Positions 17,208 to 26,024 of a DNA stretch of 64,000 nt are shown piece by piece. The position numbers and the translations under genes were made by a program. Location: the NCBI GenBank assembly GCA_963758335.1, contig CAVWVF010000002.1, positions 372,001-436,000 on the forward strand, in the 5' to 3' direction. The notes beneath the pieces were generated by a model. The model was given only the letters and a program-made list of their open reading frames with translations. It had not been told where the DNA came from and did no database searches. Within the stretch, counting starts at the first letter, position 1; every line of letters starts with the position of its first letter. This DNA is from Roseiarcus sp963758335. GTDB taxonomy: Bacteria > Pseudomonadota > Alphaproteobacteria > Rhizobiales > Beijerinckiaceae.

Positions 17208-18631
17208 GTCGGAAGCCCCCTGCGCTGGCGCAGGAACGACATGAACTCAACTCCCTCTCGCAGTCTTCGCCCGAGCATCTCCCGGCTGCGCGCCATCTCG
17301 GAAACGATCGAGGCGATCTTCGAGGTCCGGAAATAGAATCGTCTATAGAAGGCCTCCACCGAATCGAAGCTTTCCCGGTAGTCGAGTCGAGGATAGCGCA
17401 GCGGCGCGATCTGCAGCCCGCGGCTGTCGATCAACTCGCCATGCTCGGAGTCGAGCCAGCCGTTCTCCACCGCCTGCCGATAAAGTTCGGTGCCGGGATA
17501 AGGCGCGGCCAACGACACCTGGATCGTATGGGGATTGATCTCGCAGGCGAAACGGATCGTCTCCTCGATCGTTTCCTTGGTTTCGCCGGGGAGGCCGATG
17601 ATGAAGGTGCCGTGGATGACGATCCCGAGGTCGTGGCAATCGCGCGTGAAGCGCCTCGCGACATCGACGCGCATGCCCTTCTTGACGTTGTGCAGGATTT
17701 GCTGATTGCCCAACTCGTAACCGACCAGGAGAAGGCGTAGGCCGTTCGCGCGCATCGTCTTGAGCAGGTCGCGTCCGACATTCGCCTTGGCATTGCACGA
17801 CCACGCCACCCCGAGCTTTCCGAGCTCGCGCGCAATCTCGGCGGCGCGCGGCGCGTCGTCGGTGAAGGTGTCGTCGTCGAAGAATATCTCCTTGACTTCG
17901 GGGAAGGCGCGCACCACCCAGCGCACCTCGTCCATGACGTGTCCGACGCTCCGGGTCCGGTAGCGGTGGCCGCCGACCGTCTGCGGCCAGAGACAGAACG
18001 TGCAGCGCGATTTGCAGCCCCGCCCGGTGTAGAAGGACAGATAGGGGTGCTTCAGATAGCCGATGAAGTACCTCCGGACGTCGAGGTCGCGTTTGTAGAC
18101 CGGGGTCACGAACGGCAGCCTGTCCATGTCCTCGAGCATGGGACGCGGCGGATTATGGACGATCAGGCCTCGTCCGTCGCGGTACGACAGGCCGCTGATC
18201 CCGCTTAGGGCCCAACCTTCCGCCGCCTCCCTGATTGTGAAGTCGAATTCCGCGCCGGCGACAAAATCGATCGCAGGAGCCGCCTCGAGGCTCCTCTGCG
18301 GCTCGACGGCGACGGTCGCCCCGACCATGCCGATCCTGAGCTTCGGGTTGGCCTCCTTCATCGCGGCCGCCATCCCGGCGTCGCGTGAGAAGGACGGCGC
18401 CGAAGTATGCAGCACCGCCAGCTCGAAATCATGCGCCTGCCGCAGAATGTCCGCCGCGCGGAGGCCGTGCGGAGGCGCGTCGATCAGCTTGCTGTCGGGG
18501 ACTAGCGCCGCCGCCTGCGCGAGCCAGGTCGGATACCAGAACGATCGGATTTCACGACGGGCCTGGTATCGCGACCCGGCCCCGCCGTCGAAACCGTCAT
18601 AAGAAGGAGCCTGAAGGAACAGGGTTCGCAT
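17204..18631 (-). CDS. hpnJ: HpnJ: B12-binding-type radical SAM enzyme of cyclitol ether synthesis
   Basis: HpnJ is the radical SAM enzyme thought to contract or rearrange the glucosamine head group into the cyclitol ether. The 475 residues have an N-terminal region resembling a B12-binding fold (TLFLQAPSYDGF, LRIGMVGATVAVEPQ) and the cluster motif GRGCKSRCTFC with Cys206, Cys210 and Cys213. FIIGLPGETKETIEETI follows in the barrel. It starts at ATG 18631, 12 bases after hpnI stops, and overlaps the start of hpnK. The gene is intact. Confidence 0.92.
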   Translation of the reverse strand: MRTLFLQAPSYDGFDGGAGSRYQARREIRSFWYPTWLAQAAALVPDSKLIDAPPHGLRAADILRQAHDFELAVLHTSAPSFSRDAGMAAAMKEANPKLRIGMVGATVAVEPQRSLEAAPAIDFVAGAEFDFTIREAAEGWALSGISGLSYRDGRGLIVHNPPRPMLEDMDRLPFVTPVYKRDLDVRRYFIGYLKHPYLSFYTGRGCKSRCTFCLWPQTVGGHRYRTRSVGHVMDEVRWVVRAFPEVKEIFFDDDTFTDDAPRAAEIARELGKLGVAWSCNAKANVGRDLLKTMRANGLRLLLVGYELGNQQILHNVKKGMRVDVARRFTRDCHDLGIVIHGTFIIGLPGETKETIEETIRFACEINPHTIQVSLAAPYPGTELYRQAVENGWLDSEHGELIDSRGLQIAPLRYPRLDYRESFDSVEAFYRRFYFRTSKIASIVSEMARSREMLGRRLREGVEFMSFLRQRRGLPT

Positions 18632-18643
18632 GGAAAGCCCTCC

Positions 18644-19801
18644 TCACTGCGGGTCGTGGACGAGAGTGCCGTCCGACTTCAGGCGATAGCGCTCGCCGCG
18701 CCATGAAATCCCGGCGCCGAAGAAGCTTGCAGCGTAGACGAAAAGAAACAGGAGTTCGTGGAACGGCAGCAGCCAATAGGTCTGGCGCTGCAGCGAAAAG
18801 GCGCGCTCGACCGAGAGACAGAGAACCAGCCGCCCCGCCAGGGCGAGAAGAAGCAGGGGAACTCCGTGCGCCGCGTCGATGAGCGCCGCCGGAATCGCGA
18901 ACGCCGCCGGGTGAGCGATGATCGAACCGGCAAAGCCGCTCGGATTGATGATCCGGATGGTCCGCGCGGCGCGAAGCTGGTTCTGGATGAGAGCGCGCGC
19001 CGTCCGTTCCCGGCAGATGTGCGCGACGGAAAAATGCGGAATCGCGATCGCGTACCCGGCCTCGCGAATGCGCTCGCCGATCGCATAGTCGTCATGCAGA
19101 CAATCGGCGAACGCCTGAAGGCCCCCGATGGCTTCGAGCGTTCTCCTGCGCAAGGCGATCGTCGCGCCGAAGCAGGGACGCGCCGCCCCGAGGCTGAGCG
19201 CGACGACGACGCTCGGAAGGAAATCCGCGTTGATGCTGAGCGCGGCCAGCGAGGACCAAAAGCCGGCCCCGCCGACGCCGTGGTAGAGACAGGTCACCGC
19301 GCCGACGTCGGGTCTCTCGAGTTCGCTCGCGAGCTCCGAAAGATGGTTCGGGCCGACCAGAATGTCGCTGTCGATGATCGCCAGGAACTCCGCCTGCGCC
19401 AGCGGCGCCATGTTCATCAGATTGGAGATCTTGCGGTTGCCGCCGTGCTGCCTGGCGTCGACCTTCAGATCGATCCGGACCTCGGAAGCCTCGGCGGCAA
19501 CGGATTCGACGATGCCGATCGCCGGGTCGGAGGCGTCGCACACGCCGCAGAGGAGCTGGACCGCTCCGCCGTAGGTCTGCCGGCACAAGGCCAAGAGCCG
19601 GTCGCGAAGTTCAGAGTCTTCGCCGCAGAGCGGAACGAGAATCGACGCCGACGGGCAGCGGGCCGGAGCGCCGCGCCGCCCAGGCTCAAACCGAATGATC
19701 AGAAACGAAGCCAGAGCAAGGTAGACGACGCCGAGCGCCGTGGCGAGCGAGCATGCGCCCCACACCCAGGCTGCGATGTCCCCGTCCGCGCCCACGCTCA
19801 T
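18644..19801 (-). CDS. hpnI: HpnI: hopanoid N-acetylglucosaminyltransferase (GT2)
   Basis: HpnI transfers N-acetylglucosamine to bacteriohopanetetrol. The 385-residue protein has an N-terminal membrane helix, a GT2 catalytic domain with SILVPLCGEDSELRDRLLAL, the DSD-type metal motif FLAIIDSDILVG, and a Q-rich acceptor motif RALIQNQLRAARTIR. C-terminal hydrophobic helices follow. ATG 19801 overlaps the stop of the ykoP-like gene by ATGA. hpnJ follows after 12 bases, making a tight four-gene unit. Confidence 0.9.
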   Translation of the reverse strand: MSVGADGDIAAWVWGACSLATALGVVYLALASFLIIRFEPGRRGAPARCPSASILVPLCGEDSELRDRLLALCRQTYGGAVQLLCGVCDASDPAIGIVESVAAEASEVRIDLKVDARQHGGNRKISNLMNMAPLAQAEFLAIIDSDILVGPNHLSELASELERPDVGAVTCLYHGVGGAGFWSSLAALSINADFLPSVVVALSLGAARPCFGATIALRRRTLEAIGGLQAFADCLHDDYAIGERIREAGYAIAIPHFSVAHICRERTARALIQNQLRAARTIRIINPSGFAGSIIAHPAAFAIPAALIDAAHGVPLLLLALAGRLVLCLSVERAFSLQRQTYWLLPFHELLFLFVYAASFFGAGISWRGERYRLKSDGTLVHDPQ

Positions 19802-20433
19802 GAGAGCCGGTCCGAGGACGGCCGACCGGCCCGCTCCCGATATCTGTCTTCCAGCCTGCGCCGCGAGATGAAGAACGGAGTCCCGTTGCGGAGCAGAAAG
19901 TCGAGACGCGCGGCCCCCGGATTGCTCGCCAGGGTCAGCAGGAGGCCGACCGCGTTTTGGCCGGCGCGGCGCAGCCGTCGCCCGAGCGTGTCGGGTTCGG
20001 GCACGGGCCCGAAGCCGAAACGCGAGGCGATCCGCTCGAACTGGGCCGCCTGATCGGAACTCCTCAACAGCATCACCGCTCGAATTGCCGCCACGTCGTT
20101 CAGGTCGCTTCGACCTTGCAGATATTTGTAAAGCTCTTTGAGCGACAGGTCCATGAGCCTCGCGACGCGCCGCGCCCAGGCGAACGTCGCGCCCTTGGCG
20201 TCCATCGCAGGGAAATACTCGTTTCGAAAATGGAGTTCGATGATCCGATCGGCAAAGTCGAGACCGACGCCGTCCGGCAGAATTATCCTCCGCCCTGCGC
20301 GCTCGAGCTTCACGCGCAGAATGCAATCGGGAGAATCGATGTAATCAAAGACTCCGTTCCGCCGACGAAGCCGACTGTCGAAAGCAAAAATGACCCAAGC
20401 AAAAGAACGCTGGACTGACGTTTCCACGGTCAT
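19798..20433 (-). CDS. YkoP-like conserved protein, translationally coupled to hpnI
   Basis: A 211-residue soluble, basic protein without membrane segments or signal peptide. The stretch ILRVKLERAGRRIILPDGVG followed by DFADRIIELHFRNEYFP resembles the YkoP-type domain, and the middle is helical (ARRVARLMDLSLKELYKYL). I recognise the family only loosely and no biochemical role is known to me. Its TGA overlaps the ATG of hpnI, and it is first in the ykoP-like-hpnI-hpnJ-hpnK unit. That suggests a part in head-group assembly, perhaps lipid or sugar-substrate handling. ATG 20433 is the chosen start. Confidence 0.7.
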   Translation of the reverse strand: MTVETSVQRSFAWVIFAFDSRLRRRNGVFDYIDSPDCILRVKLERAGRRIILPDGVGLDFADRIIELHFRNEYFPAMDAKGATFAWARRVARLMDLSLKELYKYLQGRSDLNDVAAIRAVMLLRSSDQAAQFERIASRFGFGPVPEPDTLGRRLRRAGQNAVGLLLTLASNPGAARLDFLLRNGTPFFISRRRLEDRYRERAGRPSSDRLS

Positions 20434-20553
20434 ACCGGGCGCTCCGAATGCAGCGCCTCCAGCCGATGCAGATAACGCGCCAAATGAGGCAAAATTTCAA
20501 GTCCCTTTCAGTCGCGGGAAGATGGGGAAGCCATATCACCGCGCCGTCGGCTC

Positions 20554-21630
20554 TCATTGCCCGCCGCCGATCGGCTCGCCGTAGATCGTGGCCAGCGCGA
20601 CTTTGACCGTCAGGGCGAACGGAACCGCGAGAATCACGCCGACGATTCCGAACAGCGCTCCTCCGGCCAGGAAGCAGAAGATCACCAGGGTCGGGTGCAC
20701 GCGCGCCGCGTTGCCGAGCACGAGCGGCCCGACCAGCTGATCGATCGAAAGCCTGAGCGCGGAAGCGTAGATCACGTACGCGACGATGCTCCACGCGCTT
20801 TTCGCCTCCTGAATTGCGACCAGGCCGGCAGTCACCGCCGACAAGGCCGGCCCGACGACCGGCAGAACCTCCAGGAGCCCGGTCAGCGCCGCGAGGAACG
20901 CCGCGTGTCGAATGCCGAGAAAGAGGCCGAGCCCGATGTAGGCGGCGCAGCCGGCGTAGACGATGACGGCCGCAATCCCGGCGAAATAGCGAAACAGGAT
21001 TGGCCGAAGCGAATCGAAGATACGAACCGTCACCGGCCGCCAGCCGGGCGGGAAGAGCCGGTGCAAGCCCCTCGCCACCTGCCCGCCGGTGGCCAGGAAA
21101 TAGGCCAGCAGGGTCAGCGTCAAGAAGACGCCGAAGACGCCGCCGAAGGCCCAGGCGGCGAGAGTGGTCGCTGTGCCGTCCTCCTCCAGCAGCGTCCTCA
21201 GCTTCGCAACGGCGCCGGCGGCGATGTCGGAGGCGGACTCCGGCTGGCCAAGGATTTGAACCGGAGCCTTGCCGAACAAACTCTCGAGCGGCCGCTCGAT
21301 GAGCGCCTGCAGATGCAAAACCACCCGATAGCCCTCCTGAGCCAGCCCCGGGATGGCGAAATAAGCTCCGAACCCGATCACACCCAGCAAGACAAAGAAA
21401 ACCGCAAGCGCAACCACAATTCGCGGCGCCCGAAGCGACTTCGCCAGCCAGTCGACCAACGGAGTGAGCACGAAGGCGGTCACCGCCGAGAAGACGAACG
21501 GCAGCAACACGACGTGGATGAGATAGAAGAAGACGATGACCGCGAAGGCGATGAGCAGAACGGCGACCACGTCGACCGCCTCGGAGGCGCCGTTCTCCGA
21601 CCGCGGCTCGCGGGGCTCGCTCATGGACAT
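20554..21630 (-). CDS. AI-2E family membrane transporter
   Basis: A 358-residue membrane protein with the family layout: four N-terminal hydrophobic segments (VLLIAFAVIVFFYLIHVV onward), a soluble loop (AGAVAKLRTLLEEDGTATTL), and a conserved C-terminal core with LLEVLPVVGPALSAV, QLVGPLVLGNAARVHP and GIVGVILAVP. Two ATGs (21630 and 21624) are possible; the second overlaps the TGA of the glycosyltransferase gene as ATGA. The pairing suggests export or flipping of the glycosylated product, which is an inference. This copy is intact, unlike the one at 13003. Confidence 0.85.
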   Translation of the reverse strand: MSMSEPREPRSENGASEAVDVVAVLLIAFAVIVFFYLIHVVLLPFVFSAVTAFVLTPLVDWLAKSLRAPRIVVALAVFFVLLGVIGFGAYFAIPGLAQEGYRVVLHLQALIERPLESLFGKAPVQILGQPESASDIAAGAVAKLRTLLEEDGTATTLAAWAFGGVFGVFLTLTLLAYFLATGGQVARGLHRLFPPGWRPVTVRIFDSLRPILFRYFAGIAAVIVYAGCAAYIGLGLFLGIRHAAFLAALTGLLEVLPVVGPALSAVTAGLVAIQEAKSAWSIVAYVIYASALRLSIDQLVGPLVLGNAARVHPTLVIFCFLAGGALFGIVGVILAVPFALTVKVALATIYGEPIGGGQ

Positions 21631-22778
21631 CCGTGGGGATATACGCGGCCCTTCCAGGCCACGCGGCCGACGAGACGCCGGCGAAGGCCATCCAGGGCGA
21701 TGATCCCGCCCAATGTGTAGGCGACAGGAAAGAGCAGGCCGTACCACCGTGGGACGCCAAAGTGGGCGGCGCCGGCGACGTGGAAGCCGACCGCGGCCGC
21801 AGCGGCGGCGACCGCCAAGGCGAAGGCGACCGATCCTTCGAGCGAGCCGCCGCCGCGGGTGACGTATGCGACGGCGGGCAGGATGACCAAGGACCAACTC
21901 AGGACGACCGCGACGACCGCCGTCGTCAGCGTCGGGCGAACGCCGCCGAACATTTCCACGACGTTCTTGGCGAAGCCGGGCCAGAGTGTTCGCCAGCCCG
22001 AGTACATGCGGGTCGAAAGGAGTTGCGACCCGTCAATCAGCGCGATGGAGAAGCCGGACCGTTTCATCAACCTCGCAAGTTCGAGATCCTCGCATATCGC
22101 CGTCGCGACGGCGGCGTGCCCCCCCGCCTCACGATACGCCGCGCGGCGGATCAGCATGAACTGACCCGCAACATTCGCTTCGCCGCCGCTATCGATGCTC
22201 ACGAGATCCTGGCGAAATCCAAGCAGATAGAGGCCGCAAGGAATCATCAACCGTTCCGCGAAGCTCACCAGACGGTGCTTCGGCGCCAGGGAAAGAAGGC
22301 CGAGCCCTCGTTCGGCCTCTGCGACCGCGCTCGTGATAAGGGACGGCTCGGCGCGCATGTCCGCATCGATGAAAGCCAGCCATTCCGCATCGGTTGAGGC
22401 CGCGGCCGCCCCGCGCCAGCAGGCTTGCGTCTTGCCTGTCCAGCCGGCCTGCAGGGGGCCGCTGCGCAAGAACCTGACGAGAGGCTGGCAGTTCGCGAAC
22501 TCGGCGATGATTTCGTCCGTGCCGTCCTCGGAATCATCGTCGACCACGACGATGCGGAGTTTCCCGGGCGGATAGGTTTGAGCGACGAGGCGCTCCAGAC
22601 ACTCCCGAATGTTAAGCGCTTCGTTGCGGGCGGGCACGATCACGTCGACTGCGGGCGCCTCCGGCCCGGGCGACGTCTCATTTGGAACGAGCGATCGCAG
22701 GGCGGCGCGCTGGCGCAATGCCCTCAAAAGCAGGAGCGATTCCAGAGACAGCAGCGCTGCGGCGAGAAACAGCTCCAC
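21621..22778 (-). CDS. HpnB-like family 2 glycosyltransferase (second copy)
   Basis: This 385-residue membrane GT2 enzyme has an N-terminal helix and DVIVPARNEALNIRECLERL, VVVDDDSEDGTDEIIAEF, GKTQACWRGAAAA, FIDADMRAEPSL and EDLELARLMKRSGF, then C-terminal hydrophobic helices. Its architecture matches the HpnB at 39996, but sequence identity is modest by eye, so it may glycosylate a different lipid or carotenoid. It is coupled to the AI-2E gene downstream and diverges from the MMPL gene. The start is ATG 22778. Confidence 0.82.
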   Translation of the reverse strand: MELFLAAALLSLESLLLLRALRQRAALRSLVPNETSPGPEAPAVDVIVPARNEALNIRECLERLVAQTYPPGKLRIVVVDDDSEDGTDEIIAEFANCQPLVRFLRSGPLQAGWTGKTQACWRGAAAASTDAEWLAFIDADMRAEPSLITSAVAEAERGLGLLSLAPKHRLVSFAERLMIPCGLYLLGFRQDLVSIDSGGEANVAGQFMLIRRAAYREAGGHAAVATAICEDLELARLMKRSGFSIALIDGSQLLSTRMYSGWRTLWPGFAKNVVEMFGGVRPTLTTAVVAVVLSWSLVILPAVAYVTRGGGSLEGSVAFALAVAAAAAAVGFHVAGAAHFGVPRWYGLLFPVAYTLGGIIALDGLRRRLVGRVAWKGRVYPHGCP

Positions 22779-22961
22779 GGGCTAACCCGTCGTTGCCTCA
22801 GATTGGGCCGACACAAGGCTTGCAACGCTTCCAACCTCATAGGCGTTCCGTCATTCGCCGCCCGAGGCCGCTCGACGGACGAACTGCGGCGCGAACGGAG
22901 GAACGGGCTTTCTTCGCCAGCCGCGGGAGCCAATTCGACGGCCGGGCGTTATGTCCTATCG

Positions 22962-25358
22962 ATGCCCGGTCTACCTGCGGGAGATTCCCGCGATGACGCA
23001 ACGAAAGGCGGCAATTTGCAGGATCGGACCGCCCAGGCCGCCGAGGCCGAGGTCTCATATCCGCATGCCATTGCCCTCGGACTCGAACGGTTCGGGCTCG
23101 TCCCGTTCCGCGCGCCCGTAGTCTCGCTCGCGATCGCTCTGGCGCTCGCCGTTCTGGCGGTTATCGGGATCGAGAGGATCAAGGTCGACAACTCGCTCAG
23201 CCAGCTGTTCCACTCGAGCTTTTCGGCTGTACGAGCAGGTCTCGCGAGAGTTCCCCTCGAGCGAATATGACGTGGTGGTCGTCGTCTCGGGGGAAAAGCT
23301 GCTCGAGCGCGAGTTGGTCGAGAAGCTGCGCTCGCTGGTCACCGACCTGCAATTGATCGACGGGGCGCGCGGCGCGATCTCGATGTTCTCCGCCCGCCAG
23401 CCGTCGCCGAACGGAGGCCTTCCGACGCCGTTGTTCCCCGACCAGCTTCCGCAAGGCGCCGACTATCGTCGGCTCATCGAGCGCGTGACCGGCAATGAGC
23501 TCATCCGCGGCAAGCTTCTGTCGGACGACGGCAGGCTTGCCCTGATCGTTCTCTCGCTCGACCCCAAGATCGTCGCCAGCGACCGGCTGCAGGCGACTGT
23601 GGCGGACATCCGCAAGACGATGGACGAGGATCTCAAGGGCGCCGGACTGACTGCGGAACTCTCCGGCGTGCCTGTGATGCAGCTCGAGATCCGCCGCGCG
23701 CTCGAGCGCGACCGCGTGCTCTACAATGCGGTCGGCTTTGCGCTTGGATGCGCCATTTCGGCCCTCTTCTTCAGGCGGCTTTCCCTGATGATCGTCGCTG
23801 CCGGCCCCCCGCTCATTGCGATCGTGTTCGCCCTTGGGATGCTCGGCTGGATCGGGTTCAGGCTCAACACGTTCCTCAACGTGATGACGCCGCTGATCAT
23901 GGTCATCAGCTTTTCCGACAGCATGCAGCTCACCTTTGCCGCTCGGGACCGGCTCATGGCGGGCGACGACAAGCGCACCGCCTTCCGCAAGGCGATCCTC
24001 GTCGTCGGACCCGTATGCGTCCTCACGCACGCCGCCGCAGGCCTGTCGGCCTTCTGACCTCCTCGAGCGACCTCTTCGGCGAGGCCGGGTTTATCGCGAC
24101 CGCCATCGCGCTCGTCACGGTGCTGTCGCTTGTTCCCGTGTTCGGCGTTCTCCTCATCGGCGACGAGGCGCGCTTCATCGCAAATCTGAAGGCGGCCGAC
24201 CCGGGCGTCACCGCACTGAGGCGCTTCTGCGCCTGGATCGCCCGGCGCATGGTGCTCCGGCCGGCCCTCTATAGCCTGGTCGCCCTTGCCGTCGTGGGAG
24301 TGCTGGCCTTCGACTATTCGGGCCTGAAGCCCAGCTATCGGCTCGCCGACCAGGTTCCCGACAGGGAGCAGGCGACGCAGGCGAGCCGCCGCCTCGACGC
24401 GGAATTGACCGGCTCCAACCCGATCGACGTGCTGATCACGTTTCCCCCGGGCGCCGGCCTCTACGCGCCGCAGACGCTGGCGACGATCGCCGACGTCCAC
24501 AAGACGCTGGAGACCGAGCGCGGGGTCGGCAACGTCTGGTCGCTCGAGACCTTGCGGCGCTGGCTCGCCGAGAGAATGGGCCTCACGAGCGTCGACACGC
24601 TGAAGCAATATGTCAGCTATATCCCGCGCTATCTCGTGCGGCGCTTCATATCGCAGGACCAGAAAGCGGTGATCGTGGCCGGCGTGGCGCCCGACAAGAA
24701 CCTGCCGACGCTGGTTCCGATTGTCGATCGACTGGACGCGCGGCTCAACGCGGTTCGCGCGGCGCATCCCGGTTATGAGATCGCGGTGACGGGCCTCTCG
24801 GTGATCGCCGCACGCAACAGCGCCGGCATGATCGGCGGGCTGAACCACGCATTGACGGTCGAATTCGTCTTCATTGCCGCCTTCATCGGGCTCGCGTTCC
24901 GATCCCCGGCGATTGGCGCGGCGTGTCTGCTCCCGGGCCTCTTTCCCGTGGTCGCGGCGGGCTCGCTCTTGAGGCTGCTCGGGCACGGGTTGCAATTTGC
25001 GGGCATCGTCGCGCTGACGGTGTCGTTCGGCCTCGGCCTCAGCGCGACGATCCATTTCCTCAACCGGATGGTGCGCGAGCGGAGGCCCCACGACGATCCC
25101 GCGATCGCGGTCGAGCGCGCGACGGTGCTCATCGGCCCGGCGCTCATCCTCACCACGTTTGTCCTGGCCTGCGGCCTCGAGGCGCTCGTCTTCTCCAATC
25201 TCCCGGCGCTCCGCCTGTTCGGCTGGCTCGGCGCCTTCGCCATGCTGGCTGCGCTCACCGGCGATTTCCTGATCCTGAGGCCGGTCATCACCGTTATCCT
25301 GCGGCTCGCCCGGAGAGGACCGCCGTCCGTCCCCGGCCTGGGTCGCGGCGCGACTTAA
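22962..25358 (+). pseudogene. RND/MMPL family exporter with two frameshifts
   Basis: Three consecutive plus-strand frames make one MMPL-type transporter. The first holds the N-terminal helix and DNSLSQLF. A shift near 23222 leads to FRLYEQVSREFPSSEYDVVV and the first helix block (FLNVMTPLIMVISFSDSMQL). A second shift near 24053, after HAAAGLSAF, returns to frame 0 with LTSSSDLFGEAGF, the second periplasmic domain and final helices (GIVALTVSFGLGLSATIHFL). Corrected length is about 800 residues. It is distinct from hpnN but of the same superfamily, and could move a lipid. The ATG at 22962 is provisional. Two shifts imply decay or sequence error. Confidence 0.8.
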
Positions 25359-25382
25359 CCCCGAGCAGAAGGAACCGCACAC

Positions 25383-26024
25383 ATGTCCCTAAAACTCTCT
25401 TTGCCCCTCCGCCCCTCCCTTTCGGCAGGCCTCGTCCTGGCCGTCGCCGTCGGCGCCGCCGCCGCAACTCTATGGCCCGGCCGAAGCGCCGCGGCGGCCG
25501 GTCCGTTCCAAGCTTTCGTCGGCGACTGGACCGGCGGCGGCCAAGTCATCGGCTCGAACGGCGCCCGCGAGCGCATCCGATGCCGGGCGAACTACGGCGA
25601 GTCGCAACAAGGCGAGGCCTTGTCGCAGACGATCGTCTGCGCCAGCCCCAGCTACCGCATCGACATCCAGAGCTATGTCGCGGCTTCAGCAGGCAGCGTT
25701 CAGGGCACCTGGCGGGAGGAGACGCGCAACCTATCCGGCCAGGTAACCGGAAGAATCGAGGGCGGCCGCTTCGTCGGCGCCGTCGTCGGCCCGGGCTTTT
25801 CGGCCGGGCTGTCGCTCAGCTCGAACGGCCGCCGCCAGGCCGTCACCATCCAACCGAGCGCCGGCGGCGACATCGCGGGCGCCCTCTTTGCAGGCCCGCT
25901 CTCTGCCTCGGCGCCGCACGCCCCAAGGCAGTGGCGGGGCCGGTCTTGCCGATCGACTGCCGGAACATTGTCGGCTTGTCCAGGTTTTCCTCAGATCACG
26001 CCTCGGACCGGACAATGCCGATGA
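25383..26024 (+). CDS. Secreted or periplasmic protein of unknown function
   Basis: A 213-residue protein with a probable signal sequence (SLSAGLVLAVAVGAAAATLW). A small beta-rich domain of about 120 residues starts FQAFVGDWTGGGQVIGSNGA and includes two cysteines in RIRCRANYG and TIVCASPSYR. From about residue 165 (after GGDIAG) the sequence turns low-complexity and Pro/Arg-rich, possibly because of a frameshift that extends the true end. It follows the MMPL gene by 24 bases and overlaps the acyltransferase start, so the three look co-transcribed. I do not recognise the family. Confidence 0.65.
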   Translation: MSLKLSLPLRPSLSAGLVLAVAVGAAAATLWPGRSAAAAGPFQAFVGDWTGGGQVIGSNGARERIRCRANYGESQQGEALSQTIVCASPSYRIDIQSYVAASAGSVQGTWREETRNLSGQVTGRIEGGRFVGAVVGPGFSAGLSLSSNGRRQAVTIQPSAGGDIAGALFAGPLSASAPHAPRQWRGRSCRSTAGTLSACPGFPQITPRTGQCR

